From Methanoregula sp. (GTDB taxonomy: Archaea; Halobacteriota; Methanomicrobia; Methanomicrobiales; Methanospirillaceae): 62,165 nt of DNA. The stretch lies in the NCBI RefSeq assembly GCF_028679125.1, contig NZ_JAJRCG010000015.1:1-62165 (forward strand). Reading direction: 5' to 3'. The position numbers were made by a program, and so were the translations under genes. Below the pieces are notes generated by a model, which had not been told where the DNA came from, ran no database searches, and saw only the letters and a list, made by a program, of their open reading frames with translations. Positions 49,983 to 59,145 of the stretch are shown here, one piece after another; positions within the stretch are counted from its first letter, which is position 1; each line of letters begins with the position of its first letter.

Positions 49983-51635
49983 ATGTCAATTAGTAATACC
50001 CCCCTGCTTTTCAGTGTGCTGATCCTTGCACTGTTGGTCATTACACCGGTAACTGCGACGAATGTATCCGGTTCACTCTCGATTACATCCATCCCGGAGG
50101 GGGGTGTGGTGATAATCAATGGAACGAATTACGGCAACACTCCCGTCATGAATATCATCGTCCCTAGTGGGACCCACATCATCGAAGTACGGAAGGATGG
50201 TTATACCACCTATAATACCACGGTAAATATGACCGACGGGAAACACATGGATATTATTGCCAACCTCCAGCATCACCCGGACCGGGGCATTGCGACAATC
50301 CTGTCAGAACCTTCAGGAGGAGACCTGTATATTGACGGGAATATCCGGGGCGTAACCGATATCACCGTTGACAACCTGCTGCCAGGCCGCCATGAGATTC
50401 TTATCAAGAAGGAGGGGTACGAGGATTACCATGATGTCATTTCCGCTTCCACAGAGATCATAACAGAATATACGGAATATCTGGTCCCGTTACCGGGAAC
50501 CGGCTTCTTAAGTGTAACCTCATTCCCGGACGGTGCTGCTGTACAGATTGACGGGAAATCCGCAGGAACGACACCAACACTCCTCAGGCGAATCACATCC
50601 GGGAACCATTCTGTTGTGATATGCAAGGACGGGTACTGGAATTTCACCGGCGTAGTAAACGTTAAAGGTGGAGAATCTTTGCAGGTAACCGCCGATCTTG
50701 CCCGGGTCCCAACCACCAGTACCCTTTATCTTGACTCATCTCCTTCGGGAGCAGGAATCTACCTGGATGGCACGTTCAAAGGCTCTGCTCCTCAAACAAT
50801 GAATGCGCTGCCCGCGGGCAACTACCTGCTGGAATTCCGGTTCTTGGGTAATACATCACTGAACCAGTCGTTTACATTCACACCCGGTTCAACCCACGAG
50901 ATCCTTGCCAGTCTCGATAGCGCAAACGAAGGATCAATCATTGACCGCGAATGGGAGTACGAGAACAGCAGCAGGTTGACAAAACAGCCCGGGTGGATAC
51001 AGGTAAATGCAACCCCGGTTATTGAACAGACATTCAACTGGACATCCAATGGGCATGAAGCACAGATCACACTCGATATCCCACAGGATCTTTACGAGTA
51101 TTACCAGATGCAGCCACATCCGACAAACATGACCGGAAGTACGCTGGCGGGATATGCCATCAGCGACAGGGACCGGGAATACCTCCATATCCTCATAAAA
51201 AGGCTCAAGGATGTCAGCGGGTTTGAGAGTTACAGTGCAAGGAATGATTATCATAATGTCGTTTCATTTGTTCAGGGCATTACCTACAGCAGCGATATTA
51301 ATTTGAAAACAGGACAGACGAACGAATACTGGAAGTACCCCCTCGAGACACTTGCGGACAAGGGAGGGGATTGTGAAGATACCGCCATTCTTGCAGCAGC
51401 ACTGCTCAGGGAGATGGGATATGACACTGCAGTCGTTTTCCTTCCAGGAGAGAACGAAGGGCACGCTGCCATTGCGGTAGCGTGTGATAACTGCAACGGG
51501 TATTACTATCCGATCAATGGCAAGAAATATTATTACCTGGAGACCGCCGGTGACGAGTGGTTTTCACCAGGTACGATGGAGAAAAAGTACCAGTCTGTGG
51601 TAGCCACGGTTATCCCGCTGGGTACGGAGGGATGA
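49983..51635 (+). CDS. secreted PEGA-repeat protein with transglutaminase-like domain
   Basis: This 550-residue protein has a signal peptide (residues 8-25) and then four PEGA beta-sandwich repeats at about 27-100, 103-168, 173-240 and 245-310 (GSLSITSIPEGGVVIINGT, SFPDGAAVQIDGKSAGTTP, DSSPSGAGIYLDGTFKGSA). The C-terminal 230 residues contain a transglutaminase-like cysteine-protease fold: the Cys is in KGGDCEDTAIL and the His in NEGHAAIAV. The third position, usually Asp, appears as Glu in YYYLETA. Family enzymes can crosslink or cleave cell-surface proteins. It heads the pilus/secretion operon. Confidence 0.85.
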   Translation: MSISNTPLLFSVLILALLVITPVTATNVSGSLSITSIPEGGVVIINGTNYGNTPVMNIIVPSGTHIIEVRKDGYTTYNTTVNMTDGKHMDIIANLQHHPDRGIATILSEPSGGDLYIDGNIRGVTDITVDNLLPGRHEILIKKEGYEDYHDVISASTEIITEYTEYLVPLPGTGFLSVTSFPDGAAVQIDGKSAGTTPTLLRRITSGNHSVVICKDGYWNFTGVVNVKGGESLQVTADLARVPTTSTLYLDSSPSGAGIYLDGTFKGSAPQTMNALPAGNYLLEFRFLGNTSLNQSFTFTPGSTHEILASLDSANEGSIIDREWEYENSSRLTKQPGWIQVNATPVIEQTFNWTSNGHEAQITLDIPQDLYEYYQMQPHPTNMTGSTLAGYAISDRDREYLHILIKRLKDVSGFESYSARNDYHNVVSFVQGITYSSDINLKTGQTNEYWKYPLETLADKGGDCEDTAILAAALLREMGYDTAVVFLPGENEGHAAIAVACDNCNGYYYPINGKKYYYLETAGDEWFSPGTMEKKYQSVVATVIPLGTEG

Positions 51636-51677
51636 CTATGATACAGCAGGATCCGCAATACCTTGGAGGAACACGGG

Positions 51678-52511
51678 ATGACGCATAAAATATACACACC
51701 GGGATTAATGTCCGGCATGGTAATTCTGGTCCTTGTCGCTCTGGTTTTTTCCGGGGGCTGCATCAAGGGGTTTCTGCCAGGAGCAGAATCCACACAGACA
51801 ACGGAGGTCATGTCGTATAATACGAATGGAACGGAGACCCCCGTTGCAATATCGGGTGCAGCCGCGAATGCCGGGATACAGTACCCGGCTGCAGAAATGA
51901 CCCCGGCAAAGTCAGCGGCCGTGACAGAAGCCAGCCCGATCCTGACACCCGATCCCTACCCGATCCTTCATGGAACCCGGATCAACAGCACAGGTCTGGT
52001 CAACCCGATCTGGTGTGAGACCTGCGGATACGAGTTCGAAAAGAATTACAAACTGCGGGGCAACGCTACCGGCCTGATCGTGAATGTGGTAGAGGGACCG
52101 TTATACATCATCTACACCGTCACTCCCCAGAATGATTGCCTGGAAAACCCGGATTCCTGCCGGGGGGATCTCAAAAAGTCGGTTAACCGGCCTTACCTGA
52201 CGATCACGGTCAGGGACAACCAGACGCAGGAAGTGGTAGCTGAAGATGGGTACGGAAGGGAATACAGTTCAGATACCGGCAAGTATGAATTTGAGATCAC
52301 GAGATACGATGCTGAGGGTAACGAAATTACCACGACAACGACACCCGGCCCCCGGGCGATCAAGATATTCCGGGAGGGAACCTATCACCTGACAATCCAG
52401 GGTAACTTCATTGAAGTGAACGTGATGATCCGGACCGGTGCTTCGCCCACGGGTGTGATTGCAGCTGGATCAACGGTACCTGAACAACAACAACAGGATG
52501 AATGGGAGTGA
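51678..52511 (+). CDS. lipoprotein of the pilus operon
   Basis: This protein of 277 residues starts at the ATG at 51678. It has a signal peptide ending in a lipobox (VFSGGC, Cys near residue 26). An Ala/Thr-rich linker follows, then a beta-rich domain with WCETCGYEFEKN, NDCLENPDSCRGDL and TYHLTIQGNFIEV, whose cysteines could form two disulfides. I do not recognise the domain. It ends 2 bases before the start of the ATPase gene, so it belongs to the pilus or secretion apparatus and may anchor it to the membrane surface. Confidence 0.75.
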   Translation: MTHKIYTPGLMSGMVILVLVALVFSGGCIKGFLPGAESTQTTEVMSYNTNGTETPVAISGAAANAGIQYPAAEMTPAKSAAVTEASPILTPDPYPILHGTRINSTGLVNPIWCETCGYEFEKNYKLRGNATGLIVNVVEGPLYIIYTVTPQNDCLENPDSCRGDLKKSVNRPYLTITVRDNQTQEVVAEDGYGREYSSDTGKYEFEITRYDAEGNEITTTTTPGPRAIKIFREGTYHLTIQGNFIEVNVMIRTGASPTGVIAAGSTVPEQQQQDEWE

Positions 52512-52513
52512 TC

Positions 52514-54457
52514 ATGTTTCCGGATTGTCTGGTTATGGCATCGTGTGCGTTCACCCTCATCGGGCTGAACGGCATTTTTTCAACCCTGAAAAACCACCTT
52601 CATGGATCAAAAGATCCGCTCCCTCCCTCAACGGAACCTGCCTCCCGATCAGATATTCCAAAAAAAGAACTGCCATCCATGGTCATGCAGACTGCCCGTG
52701 CAACCGGTGAGTACGTTCTTTCAGTTCTTGCCGAACCCTCGTGGGAAGGAGTAATATCATTTGTCGCGGTCATTGCAGCAGCTCTGGTATCCGGCTTCAT
52801 CGTCATGTTTATCGATCTCTCCCTCCCGGTCATGATCGGGCTCGCAATCCTCTCCCTTGCTGCTGCGGCAGTATCAGTAAACACAATACTCAGGCGACAT
52901 GCAGAAGGTACCTGGCTTCCCACAAAAGGACAGGAAAAAAACAGCAACCAGATTTCCGTACCGGACCGGGTACCGGATACTTCTTCTGTTATGCAGGAAT
53001 CCACTGCACCGCAGCAGGTAACTGAACTCCCGGAAGAGATGTCCCTCGCCACCATGGAGCGGTACTGGGTTGTGGAACCCTATTCCTTTGTGAAGATCGA
53101 ACGGGTCAGGAACGAAGGATTCACGTACATCGTGGTTGAGCCTCCCATATCCCAGAAAGAGAAGACGATCCTGATGGAGACCTATGCACAACTCCGGGAT
53201 ATCATCATTTATGACAACACGGAGAAAGGGCGGAGCGAGCGGATCGATTCGGTTGCGGTGGCAAGGATCATCCGACAGTTCGATCCGGATATCACCGAGG
53301 ACCGGGTCGCGATTCTTAATTATTACATCAAGCGGGATCTCTCCGGCTATGGTCCTCTCGAAGTCCCCATGCGAGACCCGGCACTGGAGGATCTCAGCTG
53401 CAATGGCCATGGTCTCCCGGTCTTTATCTTCCACAGGACATATGGCAGCCTCCCGACAAGTATCTATTTTAACGAGCGCGAACTGAACCAGTTCGTCCTG
53501 AAACTTGCCCAGAAAGCCAACAAGCAGACATCGCTCTCCAACCCGATGGTTGATGCAACCCTGCCGGACGGTGCACGTATCCAGCTCACCTACAGTGATG
53601 TCATCTCAACAAAGGGCAGCTCATTCACGATCCGAAAATTCCGTGCCGAGCCTATGACCCCGCTGGACCTCATCCGGTTCGGCACTTATGATGCACAGAC
53701 CCTCGCGTTTCTCTGGCTGGCCATCGAATCGAGGAAGAGCATTCTTGTCGTCGGAGGTACTGCCAGCGGGAAGACCTCCACGATGAATGCGATATCGCTC
53801 TTTATCCCGCAGAATGCCAAGGTGGTATCACTCGAAGATACCCGTGAGATCCAGCTGCCGCACAAGAACTGGCTCCCCACCCAGACACGGGAACTCAATG
53901 CCGAAGGGATCAAGGGAGACATCGATCTCTTCTCGCTCCTGAAGGCCTGCATGCGGCAGCGCCCGGAATATATCATTGTGGGGGAGGTCCGGGGCCGGGA
54001 GGCACAGACCCTCTTCCAGGCTATGAACTCCGGTCACTCCACCCTCTCGACCATCCATGCCGGGAGTGTGTATGAAGCGATAAACCGCCTGACCCATGAC
54101 CCAATCAACGTCCCGCCCGTGATGTTCCAGGCACTCGACCTTGTCGTGGTCCAGGCAATTTATACTATAGGGAAGACGAGAATCCGTCGCTGCCTCTCAA
54201 TCCACGAGATTGAAGTCACGAAGAGCGGGGAAATTAACCCGGTCCTCTTGTTTGAATGGGATATCCAGCACGACACATTCACGAAGGTTTCCCCAAAATC
54301 CAAGGTCCTCGAAGAGATCGCCTTTCACAACGGATGGGATGAGAAAGAACTCGAACACCAGCTCAAAAAACGCGAGGAGTTCTTTACCTGGGCCCTTGAA
54401 GTGGAACCGCCAACCCTTCGGGATCTCGCGAATGCTATTCACGACCTGGGTGATTGA
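52514..54457 (+). CDS. membrane-anchored type II/IV secretion (GspE/TadA-like) ATPase
   Basis: This 647-residue protein starts at the ATG at 52514, after a GGGAGTG signal. Residues 75-125 contain two or three hydrophobic helices (VISFVAVIAAALVSGFIVMF and VMIGLAILSLAAAAVSV), unusual for an otherwise soluble family. The rest is a classical secretion ATPase: N-terminal domain with SGYGPLEVPMRDPALEDLS, then Walker A VGGTASGKTS (about residue 415). The Asp box and Walker B appear in VVSLEDTREIQLPH and IIVGEVRGREAQTLF, and the His box in GHSTLSTIHAG. It powers pilus assembly or secretion with the membrane partner at 54461. Confidence 0.88.
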   Translation: MFPDCLVMASCAFTLIGLNGIFSTLKNHLHGSKDPLPPSTEPASRSDIPKKELPSMVMQTARATGEYVLSVLAEPSWEGVISFVAVIAAALVSGFIVMFIDLSLPVMIGLAILSLAAAAVSVNTILRRHAEGTWLPTKGQEKNSNQISVPDRVPDTSSVMQESTAPQQVTELPEEMSLATMERYWVVEPYSFVKIERVRNEGFTYIVVEPPISQKEKTILMETYAQLRDIIIYDNTEKGRSERIDSVAVARIIRQFDPDITEDRVAILNYYIKRDLSGYGPLEVPMRDPALEDLSCNGHGLPVFIFHRTYGSLPTSIYFNERELNQFVLKLAQKANKQTSLSNPMVDATLPDGARIQLTYSDVISTKGSSFTIRKFRAEPMTPLDLIRFGTYDAQTLAFLWLAIESRKSILVVGGTASGKTSTMNAISLFIPQNAKVVSLEDTREIQLPHKNWLPTQTRELNAEGIKGDIDLFSLLKACMRQRPEYIIVGEVRGREAQTLFQAMNSGHSTLSTIHAGSVYEAINRLTHDPINVPPVMFQALDLVVVQAIYTIGKTRIRRCLSIHEIEVTKSGEINPVLLFEWDIQHDTFTKVSPKSKVLEEIAFHNGWDEKELEHQLKKREEFFTWALEVEPPTLRDLANAIHDLGD

Positions 54458-54460
54458 TCC

Positions 54461-56311
54461 GTGATCCTGCCTCCCGCACTGAGAAGAGCTGATAAGAAGC
54501 TGACCGAGTTCGAGCTGATGCTCCACGGCAACACCCTGCGTGCGTCAATCAGGTCAGCCCATATGCCCATGACCGCAGAGGAGTATCTCAGGACGGTCAG
54601 GGTCAATCTCGCCTACACGCTCGTGATGTTCTTTGCCCTCTACTTTTTTTTCATGGTCAGCGGGTTTGAGATGGATATCTTCGGATTCCCGACAACCGGA
54701 ACCCTTCTCTGGATTATCTTATTCATCCTTATCGTTCCCGGACAGTACGTAATGCAGATATATTACCCACAGGTCGTTGCACAGGGACGGAAAAGCCGGA
54801 TTGATCTGGATATGCCCTATGCCATCTCGTATATGCAGGCTCTCTCCACCACCATGCCCCCGTACGAGATCATCCGCAAGGTGTACGAAGAGCATGACAT
54901 GTTCGGGGAGATCTCAAAGGAGTTCGGCATGATCGTCCGTGACGTCGAACTCTTCGGTGATGACCTTGATGCGGCTATGAAGAACCTGCAGCGCACCACC
55001 CCTTCCACCAATCTCCGCGACTTTATCAATGATCTCGCAATCGTGTTCGACAGCGGGGGAAACATCACTACATACCTTGGGGCAAAGACCGAATACTACC
55101 GGGACCAGGCAAAACAGGAACTCGAACTGGTCTTAAAAACCATCGAGATCATGGCCGAGGTCTATGTGACAGCATTTGTTGCAGGGCCGATTGCTCTCAT
55201 CATCATGATCGTTGCGCAGGGTATGACCAACAGTCAGGGAATGGATTGGATCGTCCCGGTGATGTATATCTGTATTCCTGCGGGTGCAATCGTCATGATA
55301 TGGATCTTATCGATGATGCTTCCACCGGAGAATATGGAGATCTCCAGAAAGGAGACCATCGAGCATGATTTCGGTTCCAGCGTGCCGGGTGTTCCTCAGA
55401 TCATCGCAGCAGAAGATGACCCGAAGAACAAGGAGTTCTTCCAGCGGATTGAGACAAACAAACGAAGGAATATCTTTCTTGCCCAACTGAAACACCCGTT
55501 CAGGACGTACATCAGGAGTTACTATTACGGGCTCGGTCTGGGGGCTGGATTTGCCGGTATCGTTGCCGCGATCTGGCTCACCGGGGGATTCGATATGCTG
55601 TTCCTGCACAACCAGGTCCAGGCAGTGATCTGCCTGGCCATCATCGCGTTCATGGCACCGCTTGCCCTCTCGTATGAAGGACGGAGATGGTACGTGCAGA
55701 ACATCGAACAGCACCTGCCGGATTTCCTCAGGGAACTCTCGGATATGAAAGATATCGGAATCACCCTGCATGAGGCTATTCACCGGATATCCGGTGCAAA
55801 ACTGGGCGTCCTGAGTTCCGAACTCTCGGTTGCATCCAGGGATATCGAATCCGGCGCCTATGTTAACTCCGCACTGGTGAAGATGGAAGAGCGGATTGGT
55901 CTCGTATCTGTCAAGCGTGCGATCTCGCTGCTCGTACGGGCCAGTGAGATCACCACGAACCTCCGGCAGATCTTCATCATCGCAATCACGGATTTCGAGT
56001 ATTATCTCAAACTGAAACGCGAGCGGTCAAACACCACAATTGTTTACGTGATGATCATCTATCTCTCGTTTGGTATCTACCTGTATACAGCATACCAGCT
56101 GAACATTCCATTCCTTTCTGCCTTCAAAGGAATGGACGTCAGTGTCGATACTGCCGGCAACCTCACCAAAATGTTCAATATCGGGATCATTCTTGCCACA
56201 TTCTCCGGTATCATGGCCGGACAGTTCAGTTCCAACAGCATCCTTGCCGGCTTCAAGCACAGCATTGTCCTTCTTGCAGCCACGATCGCCCTGTTCGTAT
56301 TTATCATGTGA
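54461..56311 (+). CDS. TadC/GspF-like membrane platform of pilus assembly
   Basis: This 616-residue membrane protein starts at a GTG, 3 bases after the ATPase stop. It has two T2SSF-type modules: residues 120-250 with PYAISYMQALSTTMPPYEI, and residues 410-520 with HLPDFLRELSDMKDIGITLH. Three helix clusters (about 50-100, 235-300, 350-415) and a final group at 520-616 surround them. This duplicated layout is that of archaeal FlaJ/TadC-like platforms. It partners the ATPase to extrude pilin fibres or related surface structures. Confidence 0.88.
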   Translation: MILPPALRRADKKLTEFELMLHGNTLRASIRSAHMPMTAEEYLRTVRVNLAYTLVMFFALYFFFMVSGFEMDIFGFPTTGTLLWIILFILIVPGQYVMQIYYPQVVAQGRKSRIDLDMPYAISYMQALSTTMPPYEIIRKVYEEHDMFGEISKEFGMIVRDVELFGDDLDAAMKNLQRTTPSTNLRDFINDLAIVFDSGGNITTYLGAKTEYYRDQAKQELELVLKTIEIMAEVYVTAFVAGPIALIIMIVAQGMTNSQGMDWIVPVMYICIPAGAIVMIWILSMMLPPENMEISRKETIEHDFGSSVPGVPQIIAAEDDPKNKEFFQRIETNKRRNIFLAQLKHPFRTYIRSYYYGLGLGAGFAGIVAAIWLTGGFDMLFLHNQVQAVICLAIIAFMAPLALSYEGRRWYVQNIEQHLPDFLRELSDMKDIGITLHEAIHRISGAKLGVLSSELSVASRDIESGAYVNSALVKMEERIGLVSVKRAISLLVRASEITTNLRQIFIIAITDFEYYLKLKRERSNTTIVYVMIIYLSFGIYLYTAYQLNIPFLSAFKGMDVSVDTAGNLTKMFNIGIILATFSGIMAGQFSSNSILAGFKHSIVLLAATIALFVFIM

Positions 56312-56413
56312 TGTCCCGTTCATCCGGCACAGTACTGAACGACCGACCGCCAGTATCTGATTCCGTGAAGTTGCACTACTGACAGGCAGAACGATACGAA
56401 CAGAAAAAAAGAT

Positions 56414-56836
56414 TTAATCTTCAATCGCGATAGTCGTGAGTTTGACGGACTCGACACCCTTGTGGGCCATCAGTTTCTCGGCAAGTGCCTTGAGCTGCGT
56501 CCCGTCGCCATGGACAAGGATCACTTCCAGACACCGCTCATGAGTCACGTGCGAATGGAGCGATGCCTTGATGATATCATGGTATTCATGCTCGACCTCC
56601 ATAATGGACGAGAGAAGGTTTCGCTGCTCATGGTCGTACACCATCGTGATGACACCTTCCCGTTCTCCTTTGACATCCGACATCCACTTGTAGTACGTGA
56701 TGTATGTCCGGATCGCATCGCGTATGCCTTCCGAACGCGAGGAGTACCCGCGATAGTTCAGGATTTCATCGAACCGGTCAAGCAGGTTTTTCGGCAGTGA
56801 GATGCCAATCCGGGAGAGATCATCGTCCATGGTCAT
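56414..56836 (-). CDS. nikR: nickel-responsive regulator NikR
   Basis: NikR (140 residues) combines an N-terminal ribbon-helix-helix DNA-binding domain (LSRIGISLPKNLLDRFDEIL, then GYSSRSEGIRDAIRTYI) with a C-terminal ACT-type nickel domain. The ligands His83, His94, His96 and Cys102 keep the spacing of the canonical E. coli site (His76, His87, His89, Cys95). It normally represses nickel uptake when Ni is replete. No nickel transporter lies beside it, but the cbiMNQO operator at 45991 is a possible target. A promoter gap with no gene (56837-57080) follows on the other side. Confidence 0.93.
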   Translation of the reverse strand: MTMDDDLSRIGISLPKNLLDRFDEILNYRGYSSRSEGIRDAIRTYITYYKWMSDVKGEREGVITMVYDHEQRNLLSSIMEVEHEYHDIIKASLHSHVTHERCLEVILVHGDGTQLKALAEKLMAHKGVESVKLTTIAIED

Positions 56837-57080
56837 GGTACTATCCGTGATGAGAGTATCATTGTTGATTGTTTTTTAATCTTTTTGAAAACCGGGGAGT
56901 TCAGTTGTACTTGGTGATACCTTTTACTGACAGGCCGTTTGCCCCCTGCGAGCATATCGACACGGTATCGCCGAAACACCCGGATTCAGTACAAAAAAGA
57001 ATTACTGCAAAAGCAAGCCACTGATCCATCATATAAGAGTAAAAAACTGGGAGATTCCGGATCATCTCCCGTTATCATTT

Positions 57081-57593
57081 TTACAGATAGAATGAACCCG
57101 AGGATATGGTTTTGCTGGTCTCCTTGTCAACAACAAGCCAGGTGATCCTGCTGTCGGTCGTCAGGTTCATGCTCCCGAATTTCATCCAGGTCTTGTTATC
57201 CCCGTCAAGGGCGGTGATGTAAAACGTATCCCCGGCCTGGATTGTTGTATCGGTATATGTCCCATCGTTGTTCCCCACTTCAGTAAAATTTCTCACCCGC
57301 TTCCCGGCCTGGCTCCCGGCATCAATGACCGACAGCGTGGTCTTGCTCTCGTTGGCGCGGAAAGCTACCTGAACAGAACTGAGCATAAACGGGTCGCCGC
57401 CATTATGCTCAAAATAGATCTTCTGCTGGTCAATAGAAGGAACTGCCCGTATTGAACTCTGGGGGGTCTTATCAGTCCCGCCGGAAAATCCCCCGGCATA
57501 CCCGCTCACGAGCGCTGCGACCATGACGGTCACGGCAAGCATCAGCATGACCCCGACAACCGGAGAAACTGCATCTTCATAAGACAGTTTCAT
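57081..57593 (-). CDS. archaeal type IV pilin-like protein
   Basis: This 170-residue protein has a short class III signal peptide: MKLSYEDA then VSPVVGVMLMLAVTVMVAALV, with processing expected between Ala8 and Val9 by an archaeal prepilin peptidase. The C-terminal domain is beta-rich with repeated sequons. It overlaps the upstream pilin by 4 bases and shares its N-terminal helix, so the two are probably major/minor pilins of the apparatus encoded upstream. Confidence 0.85.
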   Translation of the reverse strand: MKLSYEDAVSPVVGVMLMLAVTVMVAALVSGYAGGFSGGTDKTPQSSIRAVPSIDQQKIYFEHNGGDPFMLSSVQVAFRANESKTTLSVIDAGSQAGKRVRNFTEVGNNDGTYTDTTIQAGDTFYITALDGDNKTWMKFGSMNLTTDSRITWLVVDKETSKTISSGSFYL

Positions 57594-58243
57594 ACGATCA
57601 CCACGTCTTTGTCAAAAATAATCTGCCCGCTGGGGATATGGACAATCTTCACCGTGATCACGGAACCGGCCTTATACCCGTTGTCTATCACTCCGGTATT
57701 GTCATAAGTCTTGAAGTTGAGAATTTCATCCAGCGCAAGATTTTCCTTCTCTGATGTTGCTGCGTAATACTGGGCCGGAGTGACCAGGGAATCACCGGCC
57801 ATCAGTACTGCCGAGGTATTCCCGAACCAGCTTTTGTATTTGCCTTTTTCTGTATTCACCAGCGGGGAATTCCCAAACCGGTCCTGGTCGTTGATGAAGA
57901 GGGTTCCACAATATTCCCCGTCACGGATCTTACTTGTATTCTCCCCCATGAGCGATCCTTTGATCAGCTGGCCGGTACTGTTCCGGAAATAGGTAGAGAT
58001 ACTGAGATCCTTTGTCTGCAGGGGATCACCGCTGACATGTTCAATGGTCATAGTGTTGACGAAAGAATCACCATAGGATTTATTTTCGTAGAAATGCACC
58101 TCAAGAATTGCAGAGGGCGCCTGTTTGTTAGTACCGGATAATCCTCCCGCTGCTGCGCTCACGATAGCTGCTATGATGACCGTCACGGCAAGCATCAGCA
58201 TGACGCCAACAACCGGAGAAACTCCCTCATCATTCCTGACCAT
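57590..58243 (-). CDS. archaeal type IV pilin-like protein
   Basis: This protein of 217 residues starts at the ATG at 58243 (MVRNDEG, then VSPVVGVMLMLAVTVIIAAIV). A longer frame to 58285 is possible but would place a non-typical leader before the signal. Cleavage is expected between Gly7 and Val8. The beta-rich body contains the segments LEVHFYENKSYGDS and TYDNTGVIDNGYKAGS. It is the first of a two-gene minus-strand operon. Confidence 0.85.
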   Translation of the reverse strand: MVRNDEGVSPVVGVMLMLAVTVIIAAIVSAAAGGLSGTNKQAPSAILEVHFYENKSYGDSFVNTMTIEHVSGDPLQTKDLSISTYFRNSTGQLIKGSLMGENTSKIRDGEYCGTLFINDQDRFGNSPLVNTEKGKYKSWFGNTSAVLMAGDSLVTPAQYYAATSEKENLALDEILNFKTYDNTGVIDNGYKAGSVITVKIVHIPSGQIIFDKDVVIV

Positions 58244-58677
58244 AAAGATCCATTCCTGGTGATTATGATATTGCGAACTGGTCATTAATACCCCTTTTCA
58301 TTTTAGTTGTACTTTAGTAAGATTATTCGTCGGATTTCTAAAAGATTTGTTCAATTATTATTATTTACAATTATCACATATTCAATATTAGTATTTGATA
58401 TCGGTATAACGAAAAGGAGTTTTTTTATTACAGTGTGTTCAATGTACTGATATTAGACACGCGCGATTCCCGACCAGAAAAGAGTACGCATATGAACCTG
58501 AAATCCACCGCATCCCGACCCTGCCAGAACGCTGACCGACTCCCGCAACACTTCCCGACCGAAGTCCAGGAACCTGAATTGTCAGGGCATTTCTCATCCG
58601 TAACAATCCCGTATGTTTACTATCGGAATGATCACTACATGGGTAAATTCCCGGGGAATATCTGAAGGAGATGCCGG
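58244..58677. other. AT-rich divergent promoter region between pilin operons
   Basis: No gene is supported. The AT-rich segment 58300-58430 has several TATA-like sequences that could drive both pilin operons. An open frame at 58435-58665 lacks a signal sequence, has unusual composition and is likely spurious. No strong palindrome was found. Confidence 0.4.
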
Positions 58678-59145
58678 ATGCAACACTATCGGACAAGTGA
58701 TTGCGGGGTCTCGGAAGTGGTCGGGGAGATGCTCATGATCGCCCTTGTGATCGTACTGGTATCGGTCTTCGCTGCTGCAGTGTTCCATTACCTGCCGGTC
58801 GATCGCGAGCCAACGGTCACCATCATGATGACCAACGATACGCTGGGAAATGTCACGCTCTGGCACAAAGGAGGGGACTGGGTGAACGCGGAGGACCTGT
58901 CGGTCATTTTCGTAAACGATTCAGGGAGGATACCTTACCAGTATAATGAAACGGTATCCGATCCTCGTAAACAGTTCCTGATGGTTCACCCATACCAGCA
59001 GGCAAAGAAGACATTCGACCTGGGGAGCAACATCACGGTCAGGATGCGCGAAGATCTCTGGGCCCGTGAGGACATCCGGAGAAATATGAGCATCAAACTT
59101 CTGACGGACAGGTCTGTGATCTATACCGGGAGGATCAGCCTGTGA
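58678..59145 (+). CDS. archaeal pilin-like protein
   Basis: This 155-residue protein has a class III signal: MQHYRTSDCG then VSEVVGEMLMIALVIVLVSVF. Glu at the second residue after cleavage differs from the neighbours. The C-terminal domain has REPTVTIMMTNDTLGNVTL and a short Cys-free beta region. It forms an operon with the next gene, overlapping by 4 bases. It is probably a minor pilin. Confidence 0.82.
   Translation: MQHYRTSDCGVSEVVGEMLMIALVIVLVSVFAAAVFHYLPVDREPTVTIMMTNDTLGNVTLWHKGGDWVNAEDLSVIFVNDSGRIPYQYNETVSDPRKQFLMVHPYQQAKKTFDLGSNITVRMREDLWAREDIRRNMSIKLLTDRSVIYTGRISL

Noticed and set aside
56837..56880. A possible NikR self-operator (TACT...AGTA)
   Set aside because: Only 4-base arms with irregular spacing; too weak to claim.
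58435..58665. A 76-residue plus-strand frame between pilin operons
   Set aside because: No signal peptide, ribosome site or family resemblance; the region reads as promoter DNA.
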